64,000 nt of DNA from Ashinkailepas kermadecensis (Eukaryota > Arthropoda > Thecostraca > Neolepadidae), in NCBI GenBank assembly GCA_034440615.1, contig JAOTOM010004118.1, forward strand, positions 62,001 to 126,000. The letters run 5' to 3'. A program made the position numbers and the translations under genes. Within the stretch, counting starts at the first letter, position 1. Each line of letters begins with the position of its first letter. This document shows positions 30,400 to 43,500 of the stretch, piece by piece. The notes under the pieces are model-generated. The model was not told the origin of the DNA and did not search any database. It saw only the letters and a program-made list of their open reading frames with translations.

Positions 30400-32820
30400 G
30401 CCCTGGCTCGGTATTCGTTTTTCGATCAGTTGCGTTTTTCGTCGTCTACGGATGTGTTTTTGGGCTCCAGGCATTTTTTGTCAGAGGCCCGGCACAATTT
30501 TTTAGACCCCCGGCTCTTGTTATGGTGTTGTTGCTTTTTATGCACCGATTAATTTTGTCAGGTACCAGGTTTTTGAGCATCACGATGTGTATATTTAGTG
30601 CTCGGCATTTTTTTCTCTTTTTTGGTCCATGCTGCTTTTTGCAAGCCCCAGCCTGTCTTTTGAAGTCCTGATGCAGTCCCATTGCCCCGGTGTGCTTTGA
30701 GGGCCTACGGTGTGGTTTTTAGAGCTCCCAGTATGTTCATTTAGGCATGCAACGCATGTTTGAAGGCCCTGTCGCTTTTTCCGAGACTCGGTGCGCTTTG
30801 GAGGACCCGGCGCCTTTTCCACCTCCCGTTGTGCTCTTAGAGTCCTGCTGTGTTTATTTGGGGCTCCTGACGCACATTTGTGGGGCCCCAGCTCGACTTT
30901 GGGGGTCCCGGCGCGACTTTTCGAGCCCAGGCGCATGGTTCTGGGGACCGGACGCCAGTGTTCTGCGCTCGACGCGATTTTTGGTGACCTCTTCTGATTG
31001 TTTTATGTCCGAATCTCGGTTTGATTTTTTGGGGACCCCGGCGTCATATTTTTGTTTCCCTGCGCGATTTTCGAGCCCCAGTACATTTTTCACGGGTCGT
31101 ACGCGATTGTTGAACGCATCTGGTGCTATGTTTAGGGCTCCTGAGCGATTTTCCTGGCTCAAACATTATTTTTAATCACTCCTTATTTTGGAAGGCTCCG
31201 GCTTGATCTTTTTGGGGTCCCGATGCGATTCTTGGGCTATGCTGTGTTTATTTCAGGACCTCGGGGCCAATTTTTTGGAGCCCCGACGGAAGTTTGTGAT
31301 GCCCCGACATACATTTTTGGGACTACTGACGGGAATTTTGGGTCCAGAACGAGATGTTTGGGGTCCCGCCCGGAGTTTGTGGGGCGCGTTGTGCTTACCT
31401 GGGATCTAGCGCGCTTTTGGCGGACCCCGTTGTAAATTTTCCGACCCCGGTGAGATATTTCTGTGGTCTGTTTTTTGCAGAGCCCCTACGCGAATTCGGA
31501 GGGCCCCGATACGAATTGGAGCACCAGCTCTGTTTTTGGGGATCCCGGCACGATTCTTGGGAGCCCATCCTACTCAGGATGGAGAGAGGGCATTTTCCCT
31601 TTGGTACGCCCCTGCGGTTGCTCATCGAGTTTTTATTTCAGGCGATGGCACCCTTCAGAGGAGAAAAACCCTTCCGAGAGTTTTCCTTCGTGACCTGTTC
31701 TTAATTTTCCGGTGCTCTGGTCGATTCGATCGAGTCGCGGTGTGATTTTTTGGGGGTAGAGTTATATTTTTTGCAAGGCCCCTTCGCGATATTTTTGTGT
31801 CCAGGTACGATTCTTCGGGCTTCCTGCGCGACAATTTTTTCGGTGGCTCGGTATTTTCCGGGGCTCGACGGTTTCTTTTGGGGTTCGTTGACGCGATTTG
31901 TGAGACCGCAGAGTGATATTCCGGGTAAGAATTGATTTTGTTGGGCAGCTGCAAGTTGTGGGGCCCCTGCGCGACCTTTTGTACCACCAGTTTATTTTTC
32001 AAAGGCGACGCGATTTCTTTTGTGTCCCAGTGTGATTTTTTGGGGCCCCGGCGTCATTTGTTTGGAATACTAGTGCGAGGTTTAGCTCCCTCGACACGTT
32101 TTTGGGGGATTTTGGTGCGGTTGTTGGGGCACCAGAATTATTTTTAGTGTCCGAATTTTTTCGTTGCCCCGGCTTCATTTGCGTGGGGTCCAGATGGGAC
32201 TTTTGGGTCCCGGTGTGACTTGTTGAGCCCCTGGTGCGATTTTCAGTGGCCCGTATTTTTAGCTTCCCAGCCTCATTTTCAAGGGTCCGCTGAGACTTCT
32301 TGGGCACCGGCCCCGGCGAGACTTCTTTCGTGGTTTCAAGGGACCCCAATGTAAAAAAGGGCCGGACATTTTTGGGCCCACAGCGTGACTTTCAGTGGTC
32401 CCGGCACGACTTGTCTGGCCCCCAACGAGATTTTCAGGGGCCTGGCCAGACTTTTTGCGTTCTGAGCGCTATTTCGGGGGCGCCGGTCCGACCTTTTGAG
32501 GCCCCAGCGTGATTTTCAGGGCACCTGTGCGATTTTTTTGGGCCCAGGTCCCACGTTTTGCAGCCCACAGCGTCATTCTTAGAGGTGACAGCGATTTTTT
32601 CGGCACTTAATGTGATTATCGGGCTCCTCAATGCGTTTTTGGCCCCCGGCGACATTTACAGGGCCCCTGCGCGATGCTTTGGGCTCCTCAATGTGATTTT
32701 TCCATTTAAAAATCAGGGGCCCCGATGCGAATTTTTGGGGCCACAGCGGATTTTTAGAGGGTCCGGCGCAATTTTTTTTCCGAACCACGGTGCGGTTCTT
32801 GGGGCACCATAACCTCTCAG
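30400..32820. repeat. Degenerate ~21-bp-period array with phased T-tracts
   Basis: About 2.4 kb is built from diverged units near CCCCGGCGCGATTTTTTGGGG. Between 32036 and 32280, T-tract starts fall at spacings of about 20, 24, 20, 20, 22, 16, 19, 24, 19, 21, 16 and 20 bases. Because 21 bp is seven codons, long overlapping frames on both strands show blurred heptads such as GPRRDFQ. These are more simply explained by the satellite than by a protein. It ends at a G-rich tract (32820-32880). Confidence 0.75.
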
Positions 32821-32879
32821 GGGGAGGGGCAACTACTCCCTCTGCCTGGGGGAAAGGGGGTAGTGTCGCCTGGGGGAGG

Positions 32880-35000
32880 AAAAACCGATGATCATTCCGC
32901 CACGTTACACACCTGGTCTTTTTTTTACAAAGGTATCTAGCTTCATCTGGCTGTTAATTTTAGCAAAATTGAAGAAAAGACCACAAATGAATATCTATCT
33001 CTCGTCACTCATGTCATGCGGCCTGGTTCGCGTCGCCCCGCTCCTCTAAGTCTAGAAAGTCATGTTTCTATAATATCACAGTTAATGGATCCAATTGCAT
33101 GCATCGTGTGTCGAACAAAACTATTTATTCCAGATGTGAAATGTGGTGAGCTAGAAGTTCACAAACGTGTCAGCACTACGTACGATAGTCGCACAACAAA
33201 GCGTAAGCAGTATACGTTGAGTCTAAACAGTTGGTAACAAGAAGGTCTATTTTTCAGCCTTATCTTGCGGTAGCAAAATACAGATATTCGTAGCCAGCAC
33301 ACGTCGCCTGCCAAATGGTCATCCGAGCATCATTTTGCTTTCGAAAGAATCTGAAGAGATCGTATCTGTTTGATGCGTTGAGTTCTCTGTCGGCATGGAT
33401 TTGTGTGATGCATTGAAGTTTTCCAGTCGCTGGTTACCTGTGATCACATGTTGAATTGATGTATTCATTAGTTCAGTTAGTTCTTCTTCAGGAATTGCTC
33501 GGTCATGTCATTGTGGCAGGTGAAAAACCAACCGTGAGCAGCGCAGGTTCACTGCTTGGGTGTGCCCATTTTGATTATGGTTTTGTCTAAGTTGTTCGAG
33601 TAGAAAAGGTGGGAACCTTGACAAACTTTTATGACTGAGTCAGTGTGCCCTGACCTTGTGATCGCAGATATGTATGATGTATGTTGCATGGAATATATAA
33701 ATATTCCAGATGAGTAGTTTTTTTAAAAACAAAATGTGGTGCTTTCGTGATGCCCTGCAACGGTGTCGAAGACTATACGGGGGTTTCCAGGCTGAAGCGT
33801 GTGGTGCTCTCATAACACCTTCCAATAGCATCAGAAACCATATACAATACTTCATTCAAAATATGTGGTGCTCTTGTGAGAGCTCACAATAGTATTCGAA
33901 CCTCAGTAGGGTTCTCTGATATTCTTGATTGGTGTCCGTCAAGGTTCTTGGAGAAGCCACAAAACCATCTCGGAAACCGACGAATGTTCTCGGACGAGAA
34001 CATCCGTCTTGAGAACCTTGGGTTCTCATTTAAGAACTTGTGCTCGGACGAAGCCTTCAAGTGATCTTCGAGCCTGCCCGTAGTTCTCAAATGCTTGTGA
34101 GTGTAGCATCACGTACATCAATTTAGAAAAGAACGGTTCAATAAGTGCCGTACACAAAAGCATTCGACCGAGTGCACCTTTTTACTTCCCATTTATTGAA
34201 TGCACCCACTGGTGTAAATGTGCACATATATAAATGATGCACTGCGACTCGCGAAGTAAATGCAAGCCTTGTCTCAACACATCTTCATTTACATGCCACT
34301 GACGAAAGTTAGTATGGATAACCTTTGCGGTTGGAACATCCAGAAAACACTCTAGCCTGGTTAAAAGCACTCGAGTGAAACCATGCATAATGTGTGCCTA
34401 GTTCACTGGTTGGCATCTCCATCTAAAATAAAGGTGCTCGCCCCGCTTAACGGCTCTGGAGACTTTGGTCATTACGCGCTTTCCGGCGCTTTCGTCGTCG
34501 TATGAGTCTCGGTCCTTCTGAATAGTTTTCCTTGTTTGTACAAGAATGGAAGCGGTTCTTCAATAATACGCGATCATCATGGCCAGATAAAAAGATTGCA
34601 GAAAAATATTGCCGTTGGGCAAAGCCAATTTGTGAAGGCTCCAGGTCTCCAGGATGCTTGATATCCCGTTGTGAATTTTCCACATAATCCAGGATGTTCG
34701 ATATCCATTTCAATGGATTCCGTGTAATAAATAAATCAGACAGCGCGCGATAACACCGACGCCGGCAAACGCCAATCTATCTCTCGCGAGAATTTAAAGT
34801 GGCATCAATCTCTCCAGGAAATTTTAGACCTCTTCTATATTCGGGGAGCAGTCATTTCTGTAGTCTGTCAGGTCGATGACATCCTTGATGTCATCGACAC
34901 CCACAACTTGATTACGCCTTTTTAGGTGGGTGTGCACTATGAACATCTCAAGCGATTACCTGTCAACGTACGCTCCTCGTGAAGCCCCAGATGACGTGAG
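32880..35000. other. No gene; weak local repeats
   Basis: Three diverged ~70-bp repeats with TGTGGTGCTYTCGTGA lie at about 33735-33890. A near-palindrome, ATGTTCTCG/CGAGAACAT, lies at about 33983-34002. No recognisable ORF, RNA gene or element end was found. Confidence 0.35.
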
Positions 35001-35004
35001 CCTC

Positions 35005-35215
35005 CAGTAGCTGTAATCCTGCAACAGCTGGGACCCTGCAGTGTGACTGCAGCAGCTGTAACCCTGCAGCAGCTGTAACCCTGCAGTAGCTGTAACCCTG
35101 CAGTAGCTGTAGCCCTGCAGTAGCTGTAACCCTGCAGCAGCTGTAGCCCTGCAGTAGCTGTAACCCTGCAGCAGCTGTAACCCTGCAGCAACTGTAACCC
35201 TGCAGAGTGACCTGA
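35005..35215. repeat. 17-bp tandem repeat, ~11 copies
   Basis: The unit AGCTGTAACCCTGCAGY is repeated about 11 times with scattered changes, and it gives spurious minus-strand ORFs. Confidence 0.92.
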
Positions 35216-35469
35216 TTGCTCCGCCGTTCCTCGAGGCTGAGCCACGTTGTAGGGGTTCGTGGTATGTACGTGCAGGCCGGCCGAGCATCACCAGATAAAT
35301 TCATACCCGTCACGTGACCCCGACTGACCCCATGCACCAGTGAGGAGGCCAGTATCGCCGACACATCAGGTGTGAATCACGAGCTCGACGCGCTCGCAAT
35401 TTGCCAGACCACCGTCGCATACAAACAAACAGCTATGATGAGTGCCACTGATGATTGAAAATGGTCGCT

Positions 35470-36010
35470 GAACGTTAGAAAGGACTGGATCGGGCAACGA
35501 TTCCCAAAAGACTTTAAAGAGGTCCCGATTAGAAGAACAGGGCCCCCTGATATTCAAAGATAATCCTAAGGGATACCGACGGCTGTGAGCAACACGGTGG
35601 GCCAGTTTCAGAGCTAGAAAATGTACTTGATAAACCGAAAGGTTGCCGAGGACTGAAAAGGATCTCTCAAGGCTTGGGAAGAATGGACTGTGATACTCCT
35701 GAGGCTTGAGAGGAACTCTGAGGATTGAACAGAGCCACCAAGGAGCTAAGGAGAGTTCCAAGAGATGGCGGTGTTTGTTATAAATTGTGGGGCCTGTTTC
35801 GGAGCTGTAGGATGCGCCTAAAAGCTAAACAGATTTGTCAAGGACTTATAATGCACCATGGAAGTTCACATCTAAGATGTCCTTGAGAGCCATACATGCT
35901 GTCGATGACTGGGAAGGTCCCCTAAAAGTCAAAGAGGGCAATGAGGGTGAACAAGTCAGAATGCCAGAGAGGTCTGCCTGTAGGCGGGGAACCCTTAATG
36001 CGGAGGAGCA
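35470..36010 (-). repeat. Degenerate ~21-bp-period array, related to 57190-58910
   Basis: Units such as GAGGACTGAAAAGGATCTCT and AAGGCTTGGGAAGAATGGAC follow each other at about 21 bp. The stretch at 35535-35585 (GAACAGGGCCCCCTGA...) aligns in inverse orientation with 57190-57240 at about 75% by eye, so the two arrays are related. Confidence 0.6.
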
Positions 36011-37585
36011 AAATAGGAGAGGTTCGTCTGAACACTCTCGCTTATGTGATGCATATCCGTCCTGGAAAAGTGTCGTGACCTGCAGCGACAATAAGAAGTG
36101 CCGTCACCTGCTGTTTGCTTAGTGGGGACAAGAGCGGCCACAGCCATCCCAGTTGCCCGAGCATAGCTAACACAGCAGTGACGGTCGCTCCAGCGATGGC
36201 GAAAAAGACAGCTCAGCGATGATTGCGATGCCAGTTGCTTCGCTTTGGCCCAATGTGACACCGGTTAAAGGGAAAAACACCAATTTGCAGGATGCTGTGT
36301 TCTAGGTATTGCTGGTCAGACCTATTGCTAGTCCTTCCCCTTTCACAAATCTTGAACTTATGTTTACCCACTGGCATTCACGCCTCACATTTTGGAAATA
36401 TGAAGTTGTTGAAAAGGTGCAACAATGTAGAGCTCACCCTTATCATGAAACCCTCTCCAATAAGCAATTTATAAAAGTAGGGGAAAACAGAAAGCAGCAA
36501 TCAGCATTGGTGTCCATGGAAATGAGCAATCGTATTTTACCCAAGTTAGTAATATGCATGCCTTCATTAGATTGGTGTTAATGTCCCTTTATCTTCAGTA
36601 ATAGGTTTTTTTATTGGTTGCTGTAGGCAACCAAAAGGTATTTAGTCTGGTCATTGCCGAATTCTTGGACTTCGATTGCAGGTCTCGCATAAGCCAGTCC
36701 AGCGAGGTGTGCCTGACTTTCCCACTCATTTAACCATATATTTCTATATATACACATATGCATATGTGCATGTATATATATGCACGTTTACATATGCATA
36801 TATATATATATATATATTTATATATCGACTCTTTCAAAACAAAGCGCCCAAAATTCGAAGAGTTTCGAAAAAGTCGGAGGCCTTAATTAGGTAATTGGGG
36901 GCCTCTTCAGATGTTGCCACCACCCCTTGGACCAAATCCTGGTTGTACTCTAAATAGCCACACATATCATTTGCAGAAGCGTTCAGCATTCGGAAGTCGA
37001 ACTGACCATTAAAATCTGCAATTCCTGTGTAAATTTGGGCCCTGTTTTTTTTTCATTTCCGTAAGGAATTATCTGATGGAAGTCCGACGGTGTGATTTAA
37101 TTAACACGATTGGGTTCCACTGTTTGCGTAACTGTGGACCATACTCCACAGTGCACTTCTATTGCAAAACTAAAAGGTCAACTAGGAACAAACTCCACAT
37201 AATCGATGAGAAATTGGCATCCTTTTAACATTTAGTCCGGGAATTGTTTTAATTTTATATACATGCATTAGCCGTTAATCATTCACATAATTACGAAAAA
37301 TATTCTTAAGAAAAAAGATGCACTGTAAAAGATTGCGATTGGGTTTCGTTCTGAAATCCTACATCCTGCCATGCTTTCATAACACGGCACCAATAATACA
37401 AATGTATTTTGTTCCGCACTGAATCATTCACCTTGCCTTCCGCCTAGGTCCGATCTGAAACATTCTAGCTCTAATTCCTTTTCCTTTCCCCTCCAGCACT
37501 ATGGACACTGCTGAGCCGGGCGCCTCTACCCCGCCCCACTTTACCCCGCCCCTGGCCTGAGACTGAATCGAATGCGAACGCCCCC
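36011..37585. other. No gene; AT microsatellite
   Basis: A TATATGCATATG-type simple repeat occupies about 36735-36825. The other ORFs show no known domain. Confidence 0.4.
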
Positions 37586-37693
37586 ACGCAGCTCCAGTAA
37601 GCGTCCTAATTGCGATTGGACACGCAGCTCCGGCACGTGTCCTAATCGTCATTGGACACGCAGCTCCAGTACGCGTCCTGATCGTGATTGGAG
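37586..37693. repeat. 36-bp tandem repeat, 3 copies
   Basis: Three units of ACGCAGCTCCRGYAMGYGTC plus CTRATYGYSATTGGA, about 85-90% alike. Confidence 0.9.
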
Positions 37694-39051
37694 CTGTGCA
37701 CACTTGTTTTGCCTGAACGAGTAAACCGAATACCTTAGCCGCCACAAACGAAATGCTTTTCCTTCACAGCCATAAGTTTGCCATTTTAAATTATGTGCTG
37801 GCCTTCGCATTGTACGAGTAGCCCGGTGAGGTGATACTGCGCAGGACTCACGGAGCTGTATTGTATACAATGGTGTCGATATAACTTTGCTTCCCTATTT
37901 TGGTGGTGGCTTCAAGGTCTCGGGGAGGACTGCTTTTAACCACATCAAGAACCGCTTAATCCGCTTCGCCCCGATAGAACACTTATGTGTCAGGAACTGT
38001 GATGGAACGATTGTGAAAATTGCATGGAAATAACGAAATGTATGTATAATTATGGCGCGAAATGCATTTATTTCCCTTCCGAAGGTTCCATGAGGTGAAT
38101 ATTCTATACGCGTGCTCAGTGTTCCCTTCATTATATTCCAATAACGCTGCACGTTAGCTTTACACTTTTTCCGTTGCATTACTTCTCCCAGAAGAAAACT
38201 TGTTACAAGACGAAGCTAATTCTCACAAATGTTCTAACTCCTTGGATTTGGAAAGCTTCGTGCACCAGCGCTTAGAGCAATGTTGTCCTATAAAATGCCA
38301 CTAATTTTTGCATAAATTGTGATTAAAGACCAAATTTACTCCAAATAAGACTGTTTGGAGACTGGGGAGGGCTGAGCTGAGGAGAGAGTAGGGGAGGGCG
38401 TGGTTGAGATGTCCCTCCTGGATGCACTAGTGAATGCATGGAAATTGCAGAGTTGACTAAGTATCATATAAAAACCCGGTCAGGAGGCCCACTGGTTCCG
38501 AGCAGACTTCTTAGTTGGGCTTTCGGTCCTAGCATTTGCCACCTATTGTACCTAACTAAGTATGTATGCAACTTGCTCATGCCCACAGCCTCGTACATTC
38601 CTTTAATGCCACGAATCAATGGGAACTTTTTGTGTGAAGCGTACCCCGATGTATCTCGAAAGTGACATTCACGTAGCGATTTCAATTGAGAGTACAATGC
38701 GCTCGAAATGAACATTTTGTTCATCTAGCGAAGGTTGCATACCCTGTACTTTTTATGAAACGACAGCACAATATATGACGATATCTGCCTGAGGAGTGCC
38801 TTATTGATGAATATTTCAAACCAGTGATATAGCCGTTTTTAATTCAATGTATAAGTGAGAACTGATATTTTCGCTATAATTACGGACAACCGATGCGATT
38901 TTGGTCTCCAAGATGTACATTTTGCTATTTTACGGTGGATTAAAGCATCGTTTTGTCGAAAGCAAATTATAAAACACCTTTCAACTCTATCCAGGTGAGG
39001 CGCTGTCAAAGGTGCATTAATGGGCGGACCCCGGTTAATGCGGTGGTACCG
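37694..39051. other. No gene recognised
   Basis: Mostly AT-rich unique sequence. An 86-codon minus-strand frame and an overlapping plus-strand frame at about 38440-38725 match no family I recognise and have no exon signals. Confidence 0.35.
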
Positions 39052-39716
39052 TTAACCTACTCCACATCGCCATGCTCCCGCCACCCGCTGAGCGCGGTAG
39101 CAGAGGCTGTACTCCACCGCATCGCCATGTTCCCGCCACCCGCTGGGCGCGGTAGCAGAGGCTGTACTCCACCGCATCGCCATGCTCCCGCCACCCGCTG
39201 GGCGCGGTAGCAGAGGCTGTACTCCACCGCATCGCCATGCTCCTGCCACCCGCTGAGCGCGGTAGCAGAGGCTGTACTCCACCGCATCGCCATGCTCCTG
39301 CCACCCGCTGGGCGCGGTAGCAGAGGCTGTACTCCACCGCATCGCCATGCTCCTGCCACCCGCTGAGCGCGGTAGCAGAGGCTGTACTCCACCGCATCGC
39401 CATGCTCCCGCCACCCGCTGAGCGCGGTAGCAGAGGCTGTACTCCACCGCATCGCCATGCTCCTGCCACCCGCTGAGCGCGGTAGCAGAGGCTGTACTCC
39501 ACCGCATCGCCATGCTCCTGCCACCCGCTGGGCGCGGTAGCAGAGGCTGTACTCCACCGCATCGCCATGCTCCTGCCACCCGCTGGGCGCGGTAGCAGAG
39601 GCTGTACTCCACCGCACCGCCATGCTCCCGCCACCCGCTGGGCGCGGTAGCAGGGCTGTACTCCGCAGCATCGCCATGCTCCCGCCACCCGCTGGGCGCG
39701 GTAGCGGTATTGGTAC
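39052..39716. repeat. 55-bp minisatellite, 12 copies
   Basis: The unit contains CGCTGRGCGCGGTAGCAGAG and GCTGTACTCCACCGCATCGC. There are 12 copies with few differences, the rightmost being most diverged. The 55-bp unit is open in all minus-strand frames, producing artefact ORFs up to 253 codons. Confidence 0.95.
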
Positions 39717-40057
39717 TCGGCTGGCCCTCGCATCATGCCGCTCCGTATGGTTCTGCAGCCCCGAGCCGTGGAACGCGCTACACAGTTTGACGGCACGGCG
39801 GCGGCACAACACGAGCAGTTGTGCCGCCGCCGCCTGTCTGACGGGCTGGCAGCCAGTTAGGAGCTAATTAGCCAGACGGGCCCACAAATAACGCAACCAA
39901 CTGTTATTACTCACTGCAGGGAGCGAGCGTACTTATCGCTGTACAAGTTATATATCATGCAAATTGCAGTTTTCCACGCAAGTGAGCCAAAACTTATGAA
40001 ACGAAATGACGAATGTGTGTTATGCATGGATAGAGATCCCGGATGGGTCGGGGTCTG

Positions 40058-40145
40058 GATCCCCTGGTTTGGTACCCTGCTAATGCTGATTTGTCATTTT
40101 CCCTGTTCAATCAAAACATATGTCCTGAAAATAAGGACCTGAACC
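40058..40145 (-). repeat. Dispersed repeat, inverse partner of 49770-49855
   Basis: About 88 bp at roughly 80% identity in opposite orientation. Shared blocks include CCTTATTTTCAGGACATAT and TTAGCAGGGTACCAAACC on the minus strand here and the plus strand there. Confidence 0.75.
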
Positions 40146-41204
40146 TCCAAGTGTGAGCGCCCATTAAGGCACTTTAGGCACTGCCTAATCTGGTTTTAGC
40201 GACAAAGTGTTTTTATGACTGGTTATTGTTCTCAGTGGTCACTTAAAGGATGTATAGGTACCAGTTGAAATGCTTCCCGTGAACCACTCCCATACTTAAT
40301 TTGCTCAGTCACAAGAAGAAAATTCGGTGTTCATGACTATGTACACCGGGGCGGCACATGGGGCGCTGGGGCTCTACCTCCCCCCTCCGCGGGCAAGGGC
40401 GCGTCGCACCCCCTTAGTTAACTCACTAAAACTGCTTACGTTCCCTGGGCACTATGCTTCCTAAGATATCAAATCTTGGAAGTTGTACGCTGTATTCCAA
40501 CAATTAGGTTATGCAGGTATCACTGGAACACAGGCTCATATTTTTTTCAGTTATTTCATTAGTACTTATATGGATTCAAATGAAATTATTGTTCCAGTGC
40601 ACAGAACGGTCTGATCGGCAGCACTGCTATAATTTTATCAAACGTGGTCTTTTTACGGTACTTGAAGCTGAAATTGCAACCACTTTATTATATCTATATA
40701 TTATTATATATTACATGTTTTTATCCCAGTGTCATATCCAGCGGAGCCTATTTTGACATCCTAATTTGACATAGAAAATTAAGGGGGAGGGGGGGGGGGG
40801 AGGAGGGCCAGTGTGTTTGTCCCTCCATCGATCAGTTTTTATATCCAGTGGCAATATTTGTCCAACTGATAACATATTTCTTTTGGCACATATTTCCCAA
40901 ACCGGGCGCTTATATTTCCAGGTATGTGGGGGTCAACTGGTCCACAAAGGTACGTCCGCCTTCAAGAAGGGCGCCAACTGCCACCGTGGCTGCTTTGGCC
41001 ATGACCGGCCTGTTATTGCGCTACGTTGCAAGGAGTGTGCCTACACTATCAGGAGGGACCCAGCTTGGTCCAGGAGGGCGCTTAGACTAAAGAGTGGCAC
41101 CGAGAAGGGTACCTGTACTAGCACTGTCAAGAAGGGCGCTAGAGTGCCGTAGGAGGGGGCCTAATTTTGCACGAAGTGTGGCAACTATCCGAATATCCGA
41201 ACTA
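40146..41204. other. No gene; G-run and blurred ~30-bp repeats
   Basis: A G-run lies at about 40780-40805. At 40960-41155, AAGAAGGGCGCC-type motifs (also CAGGAGGGCGCT, GAGAAGGGTACC) recur every 25-45 bp. A frame of up to 113 codons crosses it, but it matches nothing known and is probably repeat-driven. Confidence 0.4.
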
Positions 41205-41752
41205 TCCGGCTCGGCGCAATCGGCTTCCCGAAGAAAGGAGTGAAGTACATGAATGAAGTATGGAAACGCTTAGGTGTACAATGACAAACAGTAGTTTTCA
41301 GGATGTGTAAGGAGTAGCATGCAAAGTGACATCAATCGCATGTCAGTCATTTGCATTTATGACAACATTCCAGTTGACCAAGTTTGGTTCCATTAACCTG
41401 TCATGAACTTGACCTGACTTGACCTCGGCGACCTAACATGACCTTGAATCTATATAGCATAACAATATACATCAAAGAAGTCGCTAATGTTGCCAAGAAC
41501 ATTCCCTTTTGCCAATATACGGGAAGCGCATCAGCGCCGATTTTTGTGGTCGGGCGCTACGAAATGTTTTGACTTTAACGGCCTCTAATTGAAAAAATTT
41601 CCGCCAATTTCCGTTTTTATTGTTTTAAACGACGCGCCAGACATTTCGAAGCAGGTACGCACAAAAATGGCGTATATCGACCAGTACAATTTTGAGTTAT
41701 GTACTAAAATCGGGAGGGGTGGGCGGATTTCGACCCCCCTCCAGTGCGCGTG
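41205..41752. mobile_element. TTAA element, second copy, 5'-truncated
   Basis: This is about 80% identical by eye to 22385-22887 and ends with CTCCAGTGCGCGTG before TTAA (41753-41756). The left terminal repeat is missing. The TGACCT cluster is kept at 41410, 41420 and 41439, with CGACCT at 41429. Confidence 0.8.
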
Positions 41753-41756
41753 TTAA

Positions 41757-42190
41757 AGTCCATTGACGGGTCGTATGATCCTGTAGCGTGTATGGGTACC
41801 TGATCAGATTGGGTCAACTCACTCAGGTTCAATGTGGAGTGTTGGTCCTTGGGTTCGAAACGCATAATTGTGGTCTCTAGAGGGTAACAATTGACACTGA
41901 ATTTTATTTCAGCACCCAAATTTCCCAATTGAATAATCTAAAAGTTTGAATGGCCCCTAGTCAACTTGCCTGTATGTGGGTCTGGCCACAGTGAATCAAT
42001 GTGGGTCAATTCTGGTTTCATGATAACCCTGGGTGCTGATTTCGAATTCGGCGTTCATGTTTGTCCTACAGGGGCACAAATTGTTTCTGAGTCCCAAAAC
42101 TCCAAACCACATATTGACCCTGCCTGACTTGACCCCACCTGCACAGGAGTGCGTGAGTGATATAAGACCATGCGACCCCTCGTTGAACCT
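41757..42190. repeat. Diverged inverted repeat, ~160-bp arms
   Basis: The left arm (41770-41920) and right arm (42025-42185) align in inverse orientation at about 65-70% (GGGTCGYATGRTC...TCAGCACCCA). It is an older foldback-like structure directly abutting the TTAA element. Confidence 0.6.
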
Positions 42191-42819
42191 GGAACTGAAT
42201 GCGAGACACAGTGATGCACATTTCATAAAGGTATCATGCATATTGCGCCATCTATTTGGGAACGAACGAGAATAAAGTGCGAAATCGGCGGAAATCCGCC
42301 GGGACGTGTTCACGAAGAACAGTCTCAGATTAGTCTGACCTGACATGACATAACAACAATCTTTATTTTAACAGTTCTGCAATGAATCCCAGCAGGCCTG
42401 TGCAGAGTTGCATTACATTTTATTCAGTCATTTTTGTAATATGCTTGATGAAAAAGCGAACTTACCTGCCTATCTACACGCCGGACCAAAATGCTCGATG
42501 TGGCTTCAGCGCGTGGGTGCAAGCCGTTTTTAATTCATACTACAAAACAACTCAAGGGTGGATGTTGGAACAACCACCTCCCCTGCGCGGATTAATCCCG
42601 ACGTTAAAAAAGCATTTATTATATAACCCGTAAAGACAGTCAAATTTGGATAACTATATCTACCGCATGGCAGTGGAATGCGTGAAAACCTCCCCAATAA
42701 GGTGTTTTTGTTCACATTTCCCTGCTATAAGCTGGCAGGCGGGTCACCAGTCTTCTCGGTCAGATCTTCAACCCCTTCTCGGGGTGGGGTCATCATAAGG
42801 CCCCTCTAATCTCCAAACT

Positions 42820-43500
42820 AAGCAGTGTACGAACACGAAAGTAGTGTCATCGGAAAGCGCTCGACGAGTAGGGCCCGAAACCACCACCAAAATTTGTCCC
42901 CATAAAACAGTGACGTCACTAGGGGTATATGGTATCACGACTGACGTCATGTTTCGGACTCTGGGGAGTAAATTTTTGGGTAGATTTTGAAAACAAAAAT
43001 GATTTGGAACCAGAAAAGGAATGCGAAATTGACTATGACATCAAAATTTTCCGATCACAAAATCAGCATATCATATTTGATAAATTTTCAAATTGTTGTG
43101 TTCAATTTGAATGAATTTTTTTATCTCTAATGGGTATCGCGCACCGGTAAACGTTGCCTTAAGTCAATTTTCCCTCATAAAAAGTGCTTACTTTACCCAG
43201 AATCTTCGATTTCGTCACCAATGGGCAAATATGCAAAATAAAAAGTCATCGAAGAGGAATAATTCCACCATTTGTCTGGTGCGTTTCCTTGCGTCCCTAA
43301 AGATAATCAAATGCTGAAGGTTTCATTCGATTATCTTTATCTGCTAAGGCGTGACGACTGGTTGAACTTGTGTGGAGATGACCGCAGTTGTTCTTGAATC
43401 ACTCGGTTACCGTAAATGACCTGGCCTCAAAATTTTCACACATGTTAAATTGATGTGGGAAAAGGTATGACAAATGTCCGTGCGCTGCCGCAAGCCGTTT
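42820..43500 (+). repeat. Dispersed repeat copy 2, uninterrupted
   Basis: Collinear with the two halves at 3258-3640 and 4895-5160 read on the minus strand. It lacks the foldback element, so it serves as the empty site (junction near 43080-43120). It encodes a blurred peptide with RRDDWLN near 43355. Confidence 0.75.

Noticed and set aside
30315..32812. Overlapping 60-140-codon ORFs with heptad-like peptides
   Set aside because: The 21-bp period explains the heptads. Frames are frequently broken and neither strand is favoured, so a coding origin is not supported.
39035..39812. Minus-strand ORFs of about 250 codons with a repeating RVAGAWRC peptide
   Set aside because: They are driven by a 55-bp minisatellite, and all three minus frames are open.
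40811..41152. 113-codon Cys/Lys-rich ORF as a small zinc-binding protein
   Set aside because: The AAGAAGGGCGCC-type motif recurs through the frame and accounts for the composition. There is no known Cys spacing and no exon signals.
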